A stretch of 64,000 nt of DNA from Methylobacterium sp. 77 (GCF_000372825.1 NZ_KB910516.1:776011-840010); one strand, 5' to 3'. Shown: positions 28,201 through 36,016, numbered from the stretch's first letter. The notes: generated from the letters alone by a model not told the origin. Made by a program: numbers and translations.

Positions 28201-28638
28201 ACAGGCACGGGGGCCATCGATCTGACGGGCAACGAACGCGTCAACAAGCTCGTCGGAAACGACGGGGCCAACATACTGAGCGGCGGGACTGGTGCGGACA
28301 GCCTCTTCGGGAGGGGAGGGGCCGACACGTTCCTCTACAAGCTACTGACGGATAGTACGGTGGCCGGAAGCGGACGCGATACGCTTCAGGATTTCAGCCG
28401 TACTCAGGGCGACCGGATCGATCTGCACCTGATCGACGCGGTCGCGGGTGGGAGTGTCAACCAAGCCTTCAAATTCATCGGCGACGACGACTTCACTCAG
28501 CGGGCCGGAGAACTGCACGCCGTCGCTTCCGGGGCGAACACCCTCGTCAGTGGCGATGTGGACGGCGACGGCACATCCGATTTCAGCATCCTGCTGAAAA
28601 GCACCATCACCCTGCATTCGGCCGATTTCATCCTCTAG
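25243..28638 (+). CDS. RTX serralysin-like zinc metalloprotease
   Basis: An 1131-residue secreted protein. The N-terminal 250 residues are an M10-type protease: zinc site HETGHNLGLKH (H162, E163, H166, H172) and Met-turn SVMTYNDF (Met near 199). The rest is a very long RTX region of GGxGxDxLx nonapeptides (GGNDTLYGLEGADTIYGD and many more), interspersed with VDLxxGTGxGGDAxGD modules and large repeats around 730-1015. The C-terminus (DTLQDFSRTQGDRIDLHLID to SILLKSTITLHSADFIL) matches the type I secretion signal region of serralysins. Family members are usually about 480 residues, so this one is twice the size. RTX folds on calcium outside the cell. A GAGGAGG ribosome binding site precedes the ATG. 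The partner acyltransferase is unusual for a protease of this class. Confidence 0.93.
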   Translation: MVSVVNATGNPDIDGILWGWKTDRTNITFSFPTSTAEYGSYTTINGFQAFEGVPGDDKQGSVRMIVGNLASFTNLTFTETTSSGAYLRFAQATSINYSNDATVAGHRGLHTISTAEANPPELAYNGNPPYSPAFAQGDSWYNPNNYDNPLKGTYQYTAGLMHETGHNLGLKHGHATQNGHGTTFPMLPSDHNSQEYSVMTYNDFVGDTDPRINSSDLPTTFMQDDIAALQLMYGANYGASAHNGDTTYTWSATTGEESIEGTGQGAPWRNAVFMTVWDGGGIDTYDFSNYTTNLSVDLAPGGWTILDTSSSHAQRAYLGNDGSGSGDHYARGNIANALIDPTNPTEVASLIENATGGSGNDTISGNGADNTLKGGGGNDTLYGLEGADTIYGDSIFGASGDDTLKGGGGADTLYGGGGTDMLKGGGGADTLDGGAGIDTADYSQSADGVTVDLTDGTGSGGDADGDTLTGIENIFGTTLADFLGGDEADNHLEGSSGADILKGAGGTDNLEGGADDDTLKGGGGADVLDGGSGVNTASYSQSSIGVVVNLRAGTGTGGDAQGDTYINIQNLTGSSGDDVLGGIAGANVLNGLGGNNTADYSLSPGAVTIDLGAGTASGGDAAGDTLIDIQNLTGSIGADSLTGDAKANILRGGDGADILNGAGGKDRLVGGTGDDTMSGGADDDIYFVDSAADRVLEAVGGGADRVLTSFSYILEAGQEIERLEVATATSVNAIDLTGNAFGNTLVGNDGSNRLDGMGGIDTLSGRGGSDTYIVDIAADKVVEAIGDGNDTVIAAVSFVLAAGQEIETLRTTNDTGTGAIDLTGNAFANKLVGNDGANVLDGGAGADSLYGKGGDDTFLVDISSDKVFETVGDGNDTVRASVSFVLAAGQEIETLRTTNDTGTGAIDLTGNAFANKLVGNDGANVLDGGAGADSLYGKGGDDTFFVGLSSDKVFEAVGDGNDTVRASVSFVLAAGQEIEALRTTSDTGTGAIDLTGNERVNKLVGNDGANILSGGTGADSLFGRGGADTFLYKLLTDSTVAGSGRDTLQDFSRTQGDRIDLHLIDAVAGGSVNQAFKFIGDDDFTQRAGELHAVASGANTLVSGDVDGDGTSDFSILLKSTITLHSADFIL
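27427..28290 (+). repeat. 258-base coding repeats inside the RTX gene
   Basis: The unit is 258 bases (86 residues), starting with GAIDLTGNAFANKLVGNDGA and including SVSFVLAAGQEIE. Copies at 27685-27942 and 27943-28200 are nearly identical; a diverged copy lies before (27427) and a partial one after (28201). Near identity at the DNA level indicates recent duplication or gene conversion, and the tract may change in copy number. Confidence 0.88.
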
Positions 28639-28651
28639 CCGGCCGTTCCCG

Positions 28652-28681
28652 GACTCCGCCCAGCTTTGGTCGGGCGGGGTC
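28652..28681 (+). terminator. Terminator hairpin after the RTX gene
   Basis: GACTCCGCCC pairs with GGGCGGGGTC over a 10-base loop, 15 bases after the stop codon. No strong T run follows. Confidence 0.55.
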
Positions 28682-28700
28682 GGTCGATGCAGACGAGCGG

Positions 28701-28862
28701 TCAGCGGTCTTCGCTGACTGCCTCCAAGGCGATAATCCTGCGATCGAGCGCGATCAGCGTATCGACGACCGTGAGCGGGATCGGCTCATGCAATGCAGCA
28801 CGCTCTGCCAGAGCTTGCCGCTCCCGTTTCAGACGCCTGATGAGTGTGTCAAAACCGATCAT
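28701..28862 (-). CDS. Small hypothetical protein
   Basis: A 53-residue charged helical protein (FDTLIRRLKRERQALAERAA, then VVDTLIALDRRIIALEA). The ATG at 28862 is preferred; the frame continues upstream to another ATG without clear sense. The regular hydrophobic spacing suggests two antiparallel helices or a coiled coil. No family recognised and no obvious partner; it converges on the RTX gene. Confidence 0.45.
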   Translation of the reverse strand: MIGFDTLIRRLKRERQALAERAALHEPIPLTVVDTLIALDRRIIALEAVSEDR

Positions 28863-29147
28863 GCCATAGATACGCAGGCAGGACGGCAATAGTTTCACAT
28901 CCTGGAAAACGCTCCGCTCCGGGATGCCCAGCCTCGGCTCGGTCACCCGCATCGAACGGTGTGGCACGCGGCGACAGGAGGCGGGCGAGTGCGTCGATGG
29001 CCGGCTGAATCGTCGAGCCTCGTCTTTGCCATCCGGGTTTCGCCCGTCACGGATTCAGGATGGCCGCCAGGGAGAAGATCGCTCGGCGGGGGCAGAGCGG
29101 AACCGACCGTTCGTCGACGGTGTTCGTTTCCAAATCGGAGGAAATGA

Positions 29148-29468
29148 ATGTCTGACAGCGCTTTGGCTTCGGTGACCCTACCCTCACTCAGGGCTGCCCG
29201 ATCGGCAAGAGAACGGCTCGCCCAGGCCGGCTTTGCCCGAAACAGCATCGACATCGAACGTCGTGGCGACGAGTTCGAGGTCTCCATCAGCACCAAGTTG
29301 GAGAATTTGGATCGCGCTCAGGATATTCTGTTGGGTAACCCGGTCGTGCAGGATATCCGCGATGCCGGATCGCGTGCGATCGGTGCTTTTCACGACAATC
29401 GGCCACTCGCACTCGGTCTCGCGGCAGTGGCAGGCTTCGCGATCTTCCACTTTTCGAAGAGGCGCTGA
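29148..29468 (+). CDS. Conserved-looking hypothetical protein with C-terminal membrane helix
   Basis: A 106-residue protein. The N-terminal part ASVTLPSLRAARSARERLAQ, then GFARNSIDIERRGDEFEVSI, reads like the ferredoxin-like fold of general stress protein 17M-type domains (a helix pairing two residues per strand). The tail LALGLAAVAGFAIFHFSKRR is a short membrane helix with a basic end. The start has a good ribosome binding site (GGAGGA about six bases away). A weak EcfG-like element, GGAAC-N17-TGTT, lies at 29099-29124. Function unknown; a stress-related envelope role is a guess from these two hints. Confidence 0.65.
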   Translation: MSDSALASVTLPSLRAARSARERLAQAGFARNSIDIERRGDEFEVSISTKLENLDRAQDILLGNPVVQDIRDAGSRAIGAFHDNRPLALGLAAVAGFAIFHFSKRR

Positions 29469-29471
29469 ACC

Positions 29472-29519
29472 AGAGGCCGGCCGGCGAGCACGCCTCCCGT
29501 GCGTTGCGACCGGCCCTCT
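29472..29519. terminator. Hairpin between convergent genes
   Basis: AGAGGCCGG and CCGGCCCTCT form an imperfect stem with one bulge and a long loop, between the small stress-like gene and allA. Confidence 0.35.
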
Positions 29520-29568
29520 CGTCGGCACAGCCGACGTCATGGAGAGCCGGGCTGGTTCGGAGGACGGC

Positions 29569-30081
29569 CTACGCTCCGAGCGCGCCCGGCAGATCGACCG
29601 TCCAGGGCTCGTCGAAGCTGACCTCCTCGAGATTCACGCCCGCGCCGGCGCGATCGACCACGAGGAACTCCTGTGGTTCGCCGAACGGGGTCAGCACGCC
29701 GTGCCAGATGCCGAGATCGTAGCAGATTCCCTGGCCCGGAGCCGTGACGAAGGCCTGCGGCCGCCCGGGTCGCCCGCCTTCATCGGGGCAGACCACGACG
29801 AGGAACGGGGCGGCATTCAGGGGCATGAAAGCCTGTGAGCCGAGAGGATGGCGCTCGACGAGGCTCACACGCAACGGCAGCGCATAAGGCTCGGCTTCGA
29901 CGAGACCGATCACAACGCGCGCATCCTCGCCGGTGGCGCGTAGCGCCGCGAGGTCGTGGAAACGGCGGGCTTTGCCGGCATTCATCGGACGCGGATCGAC
30001 GGCCGCCTTGTCGATGACGGCACCGAACGGCGCGAAGGCCTCGGCGGTGAGTGACTGCGCGACGATGTGGCGGCCGGTCAT
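29569..30081 (-). CDS. allA: Ureidoglycolate lyase
   Basis: A 170-residue cupin-fold enzyme that splits (S)-ureidoglycolate to glyoxylate and urea, the late step of purine/allantoin breakdown. Seen: LTAEAFAPFGAVID at the N-terminus, LPLRVSLVERHPLGSQAFMP, FLVVVCPD, and YDLGIWHGVLTPFGEPQEFL, with the conserved His and the HPLGSQ block of the AllA family. The ATG at 30081 shares one base with the stop of the upstream gene (TGATG), so translation is coupled to it. The neighbour performs the preceding reaction, which strongly supports the call. Confidence 0.93.
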   Translation of the reverse strand: MTGRHIVAQSLTAEAFAPFGAVIDKAAVDPRPMNAGKARRFHDLAALRATGEDARVVIGLVEAEPYALPLRVSLVERHPLGSQAFMPLNAAPFLVVVCPDEGGRPGRPQAFVTAPGQGICYDLGIWHGVLTPFGEPQEFLVVDRAGAGVNLEEVSFDEPWTVDLPGALGA

Positions 30082-30917
30082 CAGCCCAACCTGTGCGGCG
30101 TGAGGGCCGGGTGGCGGTTGACGTCTTTGTAGAGGAGGTAGCGGAAGGGTCCGGGGCCGCCCGCGTAGCAGGCCTGTGGGCAGAAGGCGCGTAGCCACAT
30201 GAAGTCGCCGGCTTCCACTTCGACCCAATCGCGGTTGAGCCGGTAGACCGCCTTGCCCTCCAGGACGAAGAGCCCGTGTTCCATCACGTGAGTCTCCTCG
30301 AAGGGGATCGAGGCGCCGGGCTGGAGGGTCACGATGTTGACGTGCATGTCGTGGCGCACATCGTCGGGCGCGACGAAGCGGGTCGTGGCCCAGACACCGT
30401 TCGTGCCGACCATGCCCCGAGGATCGACCTCGGAATCATGGGCGATGAAGGCCGGCGGGACATCGATGCCGGGGACACGCTCGTAGGCCTTGCGAATCCA
30501 GTGGAAGCGCGCGGGCTCGTCGCCGCGATTGCGCAGGGTCCAGGCGGCGCCCGGCGGCAAATAGGCATAGCTGCCGGGGCGCAGGTCGTGGGTGGCCCCA
30601 TCGAGGACGAGGCTGGGATGGCCGCCCACGACGAAGAGAACGCCCTCGGCGCGGGCATCGAGTTCCGGGCGCTCGCTGCCGCCGCCGGGCGCGACCTCCA
30701 TCAGGTACTGCGCGAACGTCTCCGAGAAGCCCGAGAGCGGCCTGGACAGGATCCAGGCGCGGGTCTCGTCCCAGAACGGAAGCACGCTAGTGACGATATC
30801 GCTCATCACGCCCCTCGGAATGACGGCATAGGCTTCCGTGAACACGGCCCGGCCGGTCATCAGCGAGGTCTGGGGCGGAAGGCCGCCACAGGGTGGATTG
30901 TAGGAAGAGGCGCTCAT
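30081..30917 (-). CDS. allE: (S)-ureidoglycine aminohydrolase
   Basis: A 278-residue bicupin that converts (S)-ureidoglycine to (S)-ureidoglycolate and ammonia using manganese. Seen: NPPCGGLPPQTSLMTGRAVF at the N-terminus, first cupin FAQYLMEVAPGGGSERPE and GHPSLVLDG, linker RFHWIRKAYERVPGIDVP, second cupin HVNIVTLQPGASIPFEETHV (metal ligands Glu and His), MEHGLFVLEGKAVYRL. Length and motif order fit AllE. The start at 30917 has GGAGA about eight bases before it. First gene of a two-gene operon with allA; the DctA carrier upstream is on the same strand. Confidence 0.92.
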   Translation of the reverse strand: MSASSYNPPCGGLPPQTSLMTGRAVFTEAYAVIPRGVMSDIVTSVLPFWDETRAWILSRPLSGFSETFAQYLMEVAPGGGSERPELDARAEGVLFVVGGHPSLVLDGATHDLRPGSYAYLPPGAAWTLRNRGDEPARFHWIRKAYERVPGIDVPPAFIAHDSEVDPRGMVGTNGVWATTRFVAPDDVRHDMHVNIVTLQPGASIPFEETHVMEHGLFVLEGKAVYRLNRDWVEVEAGDFMWLRAFCPQACYAGGPGPFRYLLYKDVNRHPALTPHRLG

Positions 30918-31064
30918 GGGCTCGTCTCCGACATCTCAATCATGACCTTCGGGCAGAACCTTCGGGCCGTCATCATCTCGCAGCGTAGCCGACACAGCGC
31001 GGATCGTGCCACGGCAAGTTCGGCCCGTCGTCCTGAGGCCACCCGTTCGGGCCGGGCATGGAGA

Positions 31065-32366
31065 TTACGCCTGGGCGGTGGGTCCATCGAGCACCGCGGC
31101 CGTGTCGGCCGCAACCTCTCCGTTCAGGACGCGGTGGGCCTGCGCGCGGTCGATGTCGCCCTCCCAGGCGGCGATCACCACGGTCGCCACGCAATTGCCG
31201 ATGAGGTTGCCGAGGGCGCGGGCGATGCCGACGAACCAGTCGATCGACAACACGAGCACCAAACCGATCACCGGGATCTCTGGCACTGCCGACAACGTCG
31301 CCGCCAGGACGACGATGGCCGAACCGGGAACGCCGTGGGCTCCCTTCGAGGTCAGGAGGGCGATCCCGAGGATCAGCAGCAAGTGCCCGAACGACAGGGG
31401 CGTGTTGGTCGCCTGTGCGATGAACACCGTGGCGAGCGTCAGGTAGAGGGAGAAGGCATCGAGGTTGAACGAATAGCCCGTCGGGATCACGAGACCGACG
31501 GTGGAGTCGCGGATGCCGAGCCGTTCGAGCTTGCGCATCACCTGCGGCAGCACGCTGTCGGAGGAGGCCGTGCCCGCGACCACGATGAGTTCCTCGCGCA
31601 GGTAGGCCAGCAACTTCAGGATGCTGAAGCCGGCGGCGCGCAGGATCGCGCCGAGGACGACGAAGACGAAGAACGCGACACCGAAGTAGAACAGCACGAC
31701 CAGCATTCCGAGCTGCCGGAGCGAGCCGATGCCGTACTTGCCGACGGTGAATGCGACGGCGCCGAGCACGCCGAGCGGTGCGAGCCGTACGATGAACCCG
31801 ATGATCTTGAACAGGACCGCCGTGATCCGTTCGATGCTCTGCGCCAGGGGCTGCCCGTGCTCGCCCAGCAACGACAATCCCGAGCCGAACAGGACCGCGA
31901 TGATGAGCACCTGCAGGATGTCGCCCTTGGCGAAGGCATCGACCAGGGTGGTGGGGATGATCTTCATCAGGAAGTCGACGGTACCCGTCACCTGCCCGAC
32001 GCGATCGGTGTAGCTGGCGATGGCCTTGGCATCGAGGGTGGTCGGATCGACATTCATGCCCGCGCCAGGCGCGAACACGTAGGCGAGGACGATGCCGAGA
32101 ACGAGCGCGAGCGTCGTGACGGCTTCGAAATAGATCAAGGCCTTGAGACCGACCCGGCCGACCTTGCGCAGATCTCCCGCGCCGACGATGCCGTGCACAA
32201 CGACACCGAAAACGAGCGGCGCGATCGCCATCTTGATCAGCTTGATGAACGCGTCACCCAAGGGCTTCAGGGCGACGGCGAAATCCGGCCAGACAATTCC
32301 GAGGACGATTCCGAGGATGAGGGCCGTGATCACCTGACAGAACAGGGACGCAAAAAAGCGCCGCAT
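31065..32366 (-). CDS. dctA: C4-dicarboxylate/cation symporter
   Basis: A 433-residue inner-membrane carrier of the DAACS family, which imports succinate, fumarate, malate and similar acids with protons or sodium. Seen: QVITALILGIVLGIVWPDF, IKLIKMAIAPLVFGVVVHGI, the serine-rich re-entrant motif VAGTASSDSVLP, and VIPTGYSFNLDAFSLYLTLA, all in family positions. The ATG at 32366 is supported by GGAGG eight bases upstream. It is divergent from a LysR gene, with a perfect palindrome between them, so that regulator likely controls it. It lies 147 bases before allE on the same strand; a shared substrate link is possible but not shown. Confidence 0.94.
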   Translation of the reverse strand: MRRFFASLFCQVITALILGIVLGIVWPDFAVALKPLGDAFIKLIKMAIAPLVFGVVVHGIVGAGDLRKVGRVGLKALIYFEAVTTLALVLGIVLAYVFAPGAGMNVDPTTLDAKAIASYTDRVGQVTGTVDFLMKIIPTTLVDAFAKGDILQVLIIAVLFGSGLSLLGEHGQPLAQSIERITAVLFKIIGFIVRLAPLGVLGAVAFTVGKYGIGSLRQLGMLVVLFYFGVAFFVFVVLGAILRAAGFSILKLLAYLREELIVVAGTASSDSVLPQVMRKLERLGIRDSTVGLVIPTGYSFNLDAFSLYLTLATVFIAQATNTPLSFGHLLLILGIALLTSKGAHGVPGSAIVVLAATLSAVPEIPVIGLVLVLSIDWFVGIARALGNLIGNCVATVVIAAWEGDIDRAQAHRVLNGEVAADTAAVLDGPTAQA

Positions 32367-32542
32367 GCGAACCACCCTCCGTTTTTTCAGGCCATTCGTC
32401 GCTTCGCGTGCCCGGCCCTGATGCATCGGAAGGTTGGCAGACCGGAAACGGGGCGTCCTGCAAAATTTCTCAGGCAAAATTTTTCAGGAGGGAGCACCGC
32501 CAACAATCGCGAGACGCACCATTGTTCGGCCATCCATCGGCG

Positions 32543-32558
32543 TCAAATATATATTTGA
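32543..32558. promoter_or_regulatory. LysR-type operator between dctA and lysR
   Basis: TCAAATATATATTTGA is a perfect 16-base palindrome in the divergent promoter region, 36 bases before the lysR start. Its TCAAA/TTTGA arms and AT-rich centre suit a LysR recognition site that would act on both genes. Confidence 0.7.
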
Positions 32559-32593
32559 TCGCCAATAAGACTTTCCTTATATGAATAGCGACT

Positions 32594-33493
32594 ATGGAAC
32601 TCCGTCACCTCCGCTACTTCGTTGCCGTCGCGGAACGCCTCAGTTTTACCGTGGCGGCGGCGGATCTCGGGGTAGCGCAGCCGCCCTTGAGCCAACAGAT
32701 CCGAGATCTGGAAGCCGACATCGGAACCCGTCTGTTCGAGCGCACGACCCGCCGCGTGTCGCTCACGCCAGCGGGTGAGGATTTCCTGATCAGGGCGAAG
32801 GCGATCCTGCACAATGTGCAGGACGCCGCCGAACGGGCGCAGGCGATAGGCTGCGGCAGCGTCGGTGTGCTCAATGTCGGGTTGACGGGATCAATGCTCG
32901 CCGGACCGCTCGGCCGGCTCATCTACAACTTCCAGGCCTCTTTCACCGGCGTGGACATCCAGATCCACGAGATGTCGCCGGACAAGCAGATCGCCGCGCT
33001 GAAGTCGGGGCAGACGGATATCAGTTTCCTCCGAACTCCACCGCAGGACCCTGGTCTCGTCAGCGAACTCGCCTGGAAGGAGGGGATCAACGTCGTCCTG
33101 CCGAGAGGACACAGAATTCGAACGGACTCGATCGGCCTGAGCCAGCTGAAAGACGAGAGGTTCGTTTTCCTGCGGTTGCGGGACTCCCTCTTCGCCAAGC
33201 ACATCCTGCAATGCTGCGTCAGCAGCGGGTTTTATCCGAAAATATCTCAGCAGGCCGTCGAGGCAGCCTCGCTCACCAGTCTCGTCGCGGCGGGATTTGG
33301 CGTCGCCCTGATCCCGGAATTCGTCTCGAACCTCGCTCACGCGAAGGTCAGCTATCGGCGCGTCATCTCTTCCACCCTGTCGGCGGATGTCCATGCGCTA
33401 TACCATCTCCGATCCGGACCGATCGCGCATCATTTCTTGGCCAAGATGCGCAGCGATGCGGGAGACTTGGTCGAACAGCTTCGCCTCGGGTGA
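32594..33493 (+). CDS. LysR-family transcriptional regulator
   Basis: A 299-residue LysR regulator. The N-terminal winged HTH is canonical (MELRHLRYFVAVAERLSF, then AAADLGVAQPPLSQQI and LFERTTRRVSLTPAGEDFL). The effector domain spans about 90-299 (VGVLNVGLTGSMLAGPLGRL, SLVAAGFGVALIPEF). The AxxLxxxQPPLSQQI wording and the co-inducer fold are those of the BenM/CatM-like branch, whose members sense small carboxylates. It is transcribed away from dctA across a palindromic operator, so a dicarboxylate-type effector is likely. Confidence 0.93.
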   Translation: MELRHLRYFVAVAERLSFTVAAADLGVAQPPLSQQIRDLEADIGTRLFERTTRRVSLTPAGEDFLIRAKAILHNVQDAAERAQAIGCGSVGVLNVGLTGSMLAGPLGRLIYNFQASFTGVDIQIHEMSPDKQIAALKSGQTDISFLRTPPQDPGLVSELAWKEGINVVLPRGHRIRTDSIGLSQLKDERFVFLRLRDSLFAKHILQCCVSSGFYPKISQQAVEAASLTSLVAAGFGVALIPEFVSNLAHAKVSYRRVISSTLSADVHALYHLRSGPIAHHFLAKMRSDAGDLVEQLRLG

Positions 33494-33657
33494 CGTCACG
33501 ACCTTGCCACGACGGAGGGCGGATGAGCGGAACCGTCCGAGCCGGTGAAGCCACGTGAGGCGTGTGGCGGGCATGATCGATGCGTCCAGGTCGTCAGCAA
33601 TGGAGAGTGCAAAGGGAACACCCTGGAGGTCCGCGACACTCATAGGTGATTCCTCGC

Positions 33658-33879
33658 ATGGTTAACGAAGTGTTACCGATGCCCGGGTTGGCGCTGGAAC
33701 TGCCTGAGGGAGCACCGGTGACGCATTACGATAACGGGCACTTGCCGGAGCCCGAAGGTCACTTTGTCGACGTCTACGTTCAGCGCGCGCTCATTGCGTT
33801 CTGGGTGCTCGTCGAAGCGATGTGGATCGGCGCGTTAGCGTATGGCGCCGTGCCCGTGATCAAGTGGCTCATCGTCTGA
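33658..33879 (+). CDS. Small single-pass membrane protein
   Basis: A 73-residue protein (77 if a GTG at 33646 is used). A Pro/Glu-rich N-terminal half (LALELPEGAPVTHYDN, then LPEPEGHFVDVYV) precedes one hydrophobic segment, LIAFWVLVEAMWIGALAYGA, and VIKWLIV. The topology suggests a soluble N-terminus and one helix anchoring it. No family recognised. It follows lysR by 165 bases and may be independent. Confidence 0.55.
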   Translation: MVNEVLPMPGLALELPEGAPVTHYDNGHLPEPEGHFVDVYVQRALIAFWVLVEAMWIGALAYGAVPVIKWLIV

Positions 33880-34334
33880 TCCGACCCGTCGTGTCGCTTG
33901 CTTCGGTCAGGAACCGAGGAATGCGGTCGGACCCGAACATGGTGTTCGCCGCAAGAACGCCGATCCGGCATTCGCCATCGGTTATGGCGGGCTTGCGTTG
34001 CGCGGGCGAGATCCGAGCGTACCGGCTACCTCGGAAGGGGCAATTGACCGACGATCCAGCCGATGGCTTTTTCAGATCGTCGCTTCAATTTGCCCGCCTC
34101 AACCGGCAACGAGGTGACAGCGGGCTGGGCTTGCTTCATCCGCGCGTCCGGCCCGCACCGAACTTCGGTCGCTGCCGATGTCCGCCGCGATGGCCTCGAG
34201 CCCGCGAACGACCGATCCGGTTGACTCGATTACGGTTCGGCAAGCAGCGAAGTCCGTCGGTCCGTATCGGATTTCTTACACGTGACGAACCGCGAAGAAG
34301 AACATCTGCCTTCGACGGTGGCCATGAAACCGGC
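33880..34334. other. Region without a recognised gene (455 bases)
   Basis: Lies between a small membrane protein gene and the 3' end of the molybdopterin oxidoreductase gene. Open frames here have no domain or initiation signal that I can support. Confidence 0.4.
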
Positions 34335-35105
34335 TCACAGGCCGGAGAACCAGTTGTAGCCCTGATCTTCCCAATATCCACCGGGATAGTCGTTGGTGAC
34401 GGTGATCGCCATGATGTGCTTCGGATTCTTGAAGCCGAGCTTGGTCGGGATGCGCAGCTTGACCGGAAATCCGTATTTCGGCGGCAGAGGTGCGCCCGCG
34501 TAATCCAGGGCGAGGATCGTCTGAGGATGGAGCGCGCTCGCCATGTCGATGCTCGTCCAGTAATCGTCGCCGCAGGCGAACCGGACGTAGCGGGCTCTGG
34601 TATCGGCCCCGATCCGTTCGAGGAACGTGCGGAACGGGACCCCCGACCATTGCCCGATGGCGCTCCAGCCCTCGACGCAGACATGGCGGGTGATCTGCCC
34701 TTCCTGCGGCAGAGCCCTCAGGCGATCGAGCGTCCAGGGCGTCTTGTCGGAGACGAGCCCGGCGAGTTCGAGCTTCCAGGTAGAGCCGTCGATGACCCGG
34801 ATCTTGCTCGCCGGATAATAGGCGTTGAACGGGAAGTCCGGCGTGATGTCCGAGACCCCGAAGGTCGGCGCAAGGCGGGTGCCACCGAAGAGGGCGCCCT
34901 GAAACCTGTCGTTCAGGCGGGAGATCCCGCCGAGGATGCTGTCCACCTGCGGATTGTCCGTGAGATCGCAACCGCCCAGTGCGAGACCGGCGGCCGCGGT
35001 GAGACCGCCACGGAGGAACAGGCGCCTGTCGGGCTGGATCAGGCGCGCCTCGGAGTTCGCGAGATCCGTGCGCGGGCGGCGGAGGAACCGGTCGAAGGTC
35101 TTCAT
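34335..35105 (-). CDS. Periplasmic molybdopterin oxidoreductase, sulfite oxidase family
   Basis: A 256-residue molybdoenzyme of the sulfite oxidase/YedY(MsrP) family. A twin-arginine-type leader (DRRLFLRGGLTAAAGLALGGC) suggests Tat export and possibly a lipid anchor on the Cys. The molybdopterin region has RHVCVEGWSAIGQWSGVPF, with the Mo-ligating Cys near 142, then YVRFACGDDYWTSIDM and VKLRIPTKLGFKNPKHI. It is shorter than classical MsrP but has the full fold. The ATG overlaps the stop of the cytochrome b gene upstream (ATGA), so the two form an operon, with the cytochrome as likely electron donor or acceptor. By analogy it may reduce oxidised methionine or oxidise sulfite; the substrate is not decided. 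Confidence 0.88.
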   Translation of the reverse strand: MKTFDRFLRRPRTDLANSEARLIQPDRRLFLRGGLTAAAGLALGGCDLTDNPQVDSILGGISRLNDRFQGALFGGTRLAPTFGVSDITPDFPFNAYYPASKIRVIDGSTWKLELAGLVSDKTPWTLDRLRALPQEGQITRHVCVEGWSAIGQWSGVPFRTFLERIGADTRARYVRFACGDDYWTSIDMASALHPQTILALDYAGAPLPPKYGFPVKLRIPTKLGFKNPKHIMAITVTNDYPGGYWEDQGYNWFSGL

Positions 35106-35746
35106 GGCTTCACCACGCTATGGCGGCCGAGATGGATCTCGCGACCGACGATCATCGTCGGCAGCGTCCGAGGGACCAGGAGCACGAGGGCGAGGTGCAC
35201 CGCCACGAAGCCCGCGATGCCGGCCATGGCGAGGAAATGGACGATCCGCGCCATATCGTAGCCGCCCATGAGGGCCGTGAGCGGGGCGAGCTGGACAGGC
35301 TTCCAGATCGCGAGACCGGACAGCACGATGACGATTCCAATGAGCAGGACCACGACGTAGAGCAGTCGCTGCACGGCATTGTAGACTCCAGGGTCGTGGG
35401 GAAGCCGGAACTTCAGGGCCGCAACGAAGTCGTGCACGATCTCCCTCGGCCGCAGGGGTGTGAGGCGCCGGCGCAGATGGCCGGAGGCGAACCCATAGGT
35501 AAGGTAGGCGAGGCCATTGGCGACCAGGAGCCACATGGCGGCGAAGTGCCATTGCAGGGCCCCTCCGAGCCAACCGCCGAGCGTGATCGCCTTCGGGAAA
35601 GCCCAATCGCCGAAGATCGGCGAGGCGTTGTAGATGCGCCAACCGCTGGTGATCATGATCAGCATGGCCAGCGCGTTCACCCAATGGGTGATCCGCACGA
35701 AGAGGGGGTGAATCGGGCGCTCGGCCCGCGGTGAAGCGGAGGACAT
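35102..35746 (-). CDS. Cytochrome b561-type membrane subunit
   Basis: A 214-residue membrane cytochrome b (Ni/Fe-hydrogenase type / b561 family). Several helices are visible: FVRITHWVNALAMLIMITSG (His for heme), LQWHFAAMWLLVANGLAYL, LLYVVVLLIGIVIVLSGLAI, and IVHFLAMAGIAGFVAVHLAL (His pairs). The ATG at 35746 is chosen because AGGAA lies seven bases upstream and the product then begins shortly before the first helix. First gene of the operon with the molybdoenzyme, to which it should pass electrons through the membrane. A SigF-like promoter element lies about 75 bases upstream. Confidence 0.88.
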   Translation of the reverse strand: MSSASPRAERPIHPLFVRITHWVNALAMLIMITSGWRIYNASPIFGDWAFPKAITLGGWLGGALQWHFAAMWLLVANGLAYLTYGFASGHLRRRLTPLRPREIVHDFVAALKFRLPHDPGVYNAVQRLLYVVVLLIGIVIVLSGLAIWKPVQLAPLTALMGGYDMARIVHFLAMAGIAGFVAVHLALVLLVPRTLPTMIVGREIHLGRHSVVKP

Positions 35747-35820
35747 CGGAGCATTCCTGATGGTTGCCCCGGACCTCGGGCAGGATGGCGGCCGACCGGT
35801 GCCGGGGCTGTCCGATACGG

Positions 35821-35845
35821 TTCGTCGTTGCAGCGACTTGGTTAC
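35821..35845 (-). promoter_or_regulatory. SigF-like ECF promoter before cytochrome b / molybdoenzyme operon
   Basis: On the minus strand: GTAACC (35845-35840), a 15-base spacer, CGAA (35824-35821). This matches the Caulobacter SigF consensus as I recall it (GTAACC-N16-CGAA), apart from one base of spacing. The same arrangement stands before the DUF1223 operon, with identical flanks (GTAACCAAG and CGACGAA). Confidence 0.6.
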
Positions 35846-36016
35846 GGACCGCGCTGCATTCTCACCGCGGCGACACCTTGCGAAAGCACCGCTCTGTGCG
35901 TGCCATCGAACCGGTGACGGCCCTGCGGCTCTATGATGTCGAACCCAGTGAAAGACCGGCGCGAGGAGCGGGCGACCTGGATGGGCCACCCGCACCGCGC
36001 GCTCATGTCGACGCGA

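Noticed and set aside
30276..32558. A 760-codon open frame on the plus strand
   Set aside because: It is antisense to allE and dctA, is rich in Arg/Asp/Gly/His without any domain, and exists only because GC-rich genes leave the opposite strand open.
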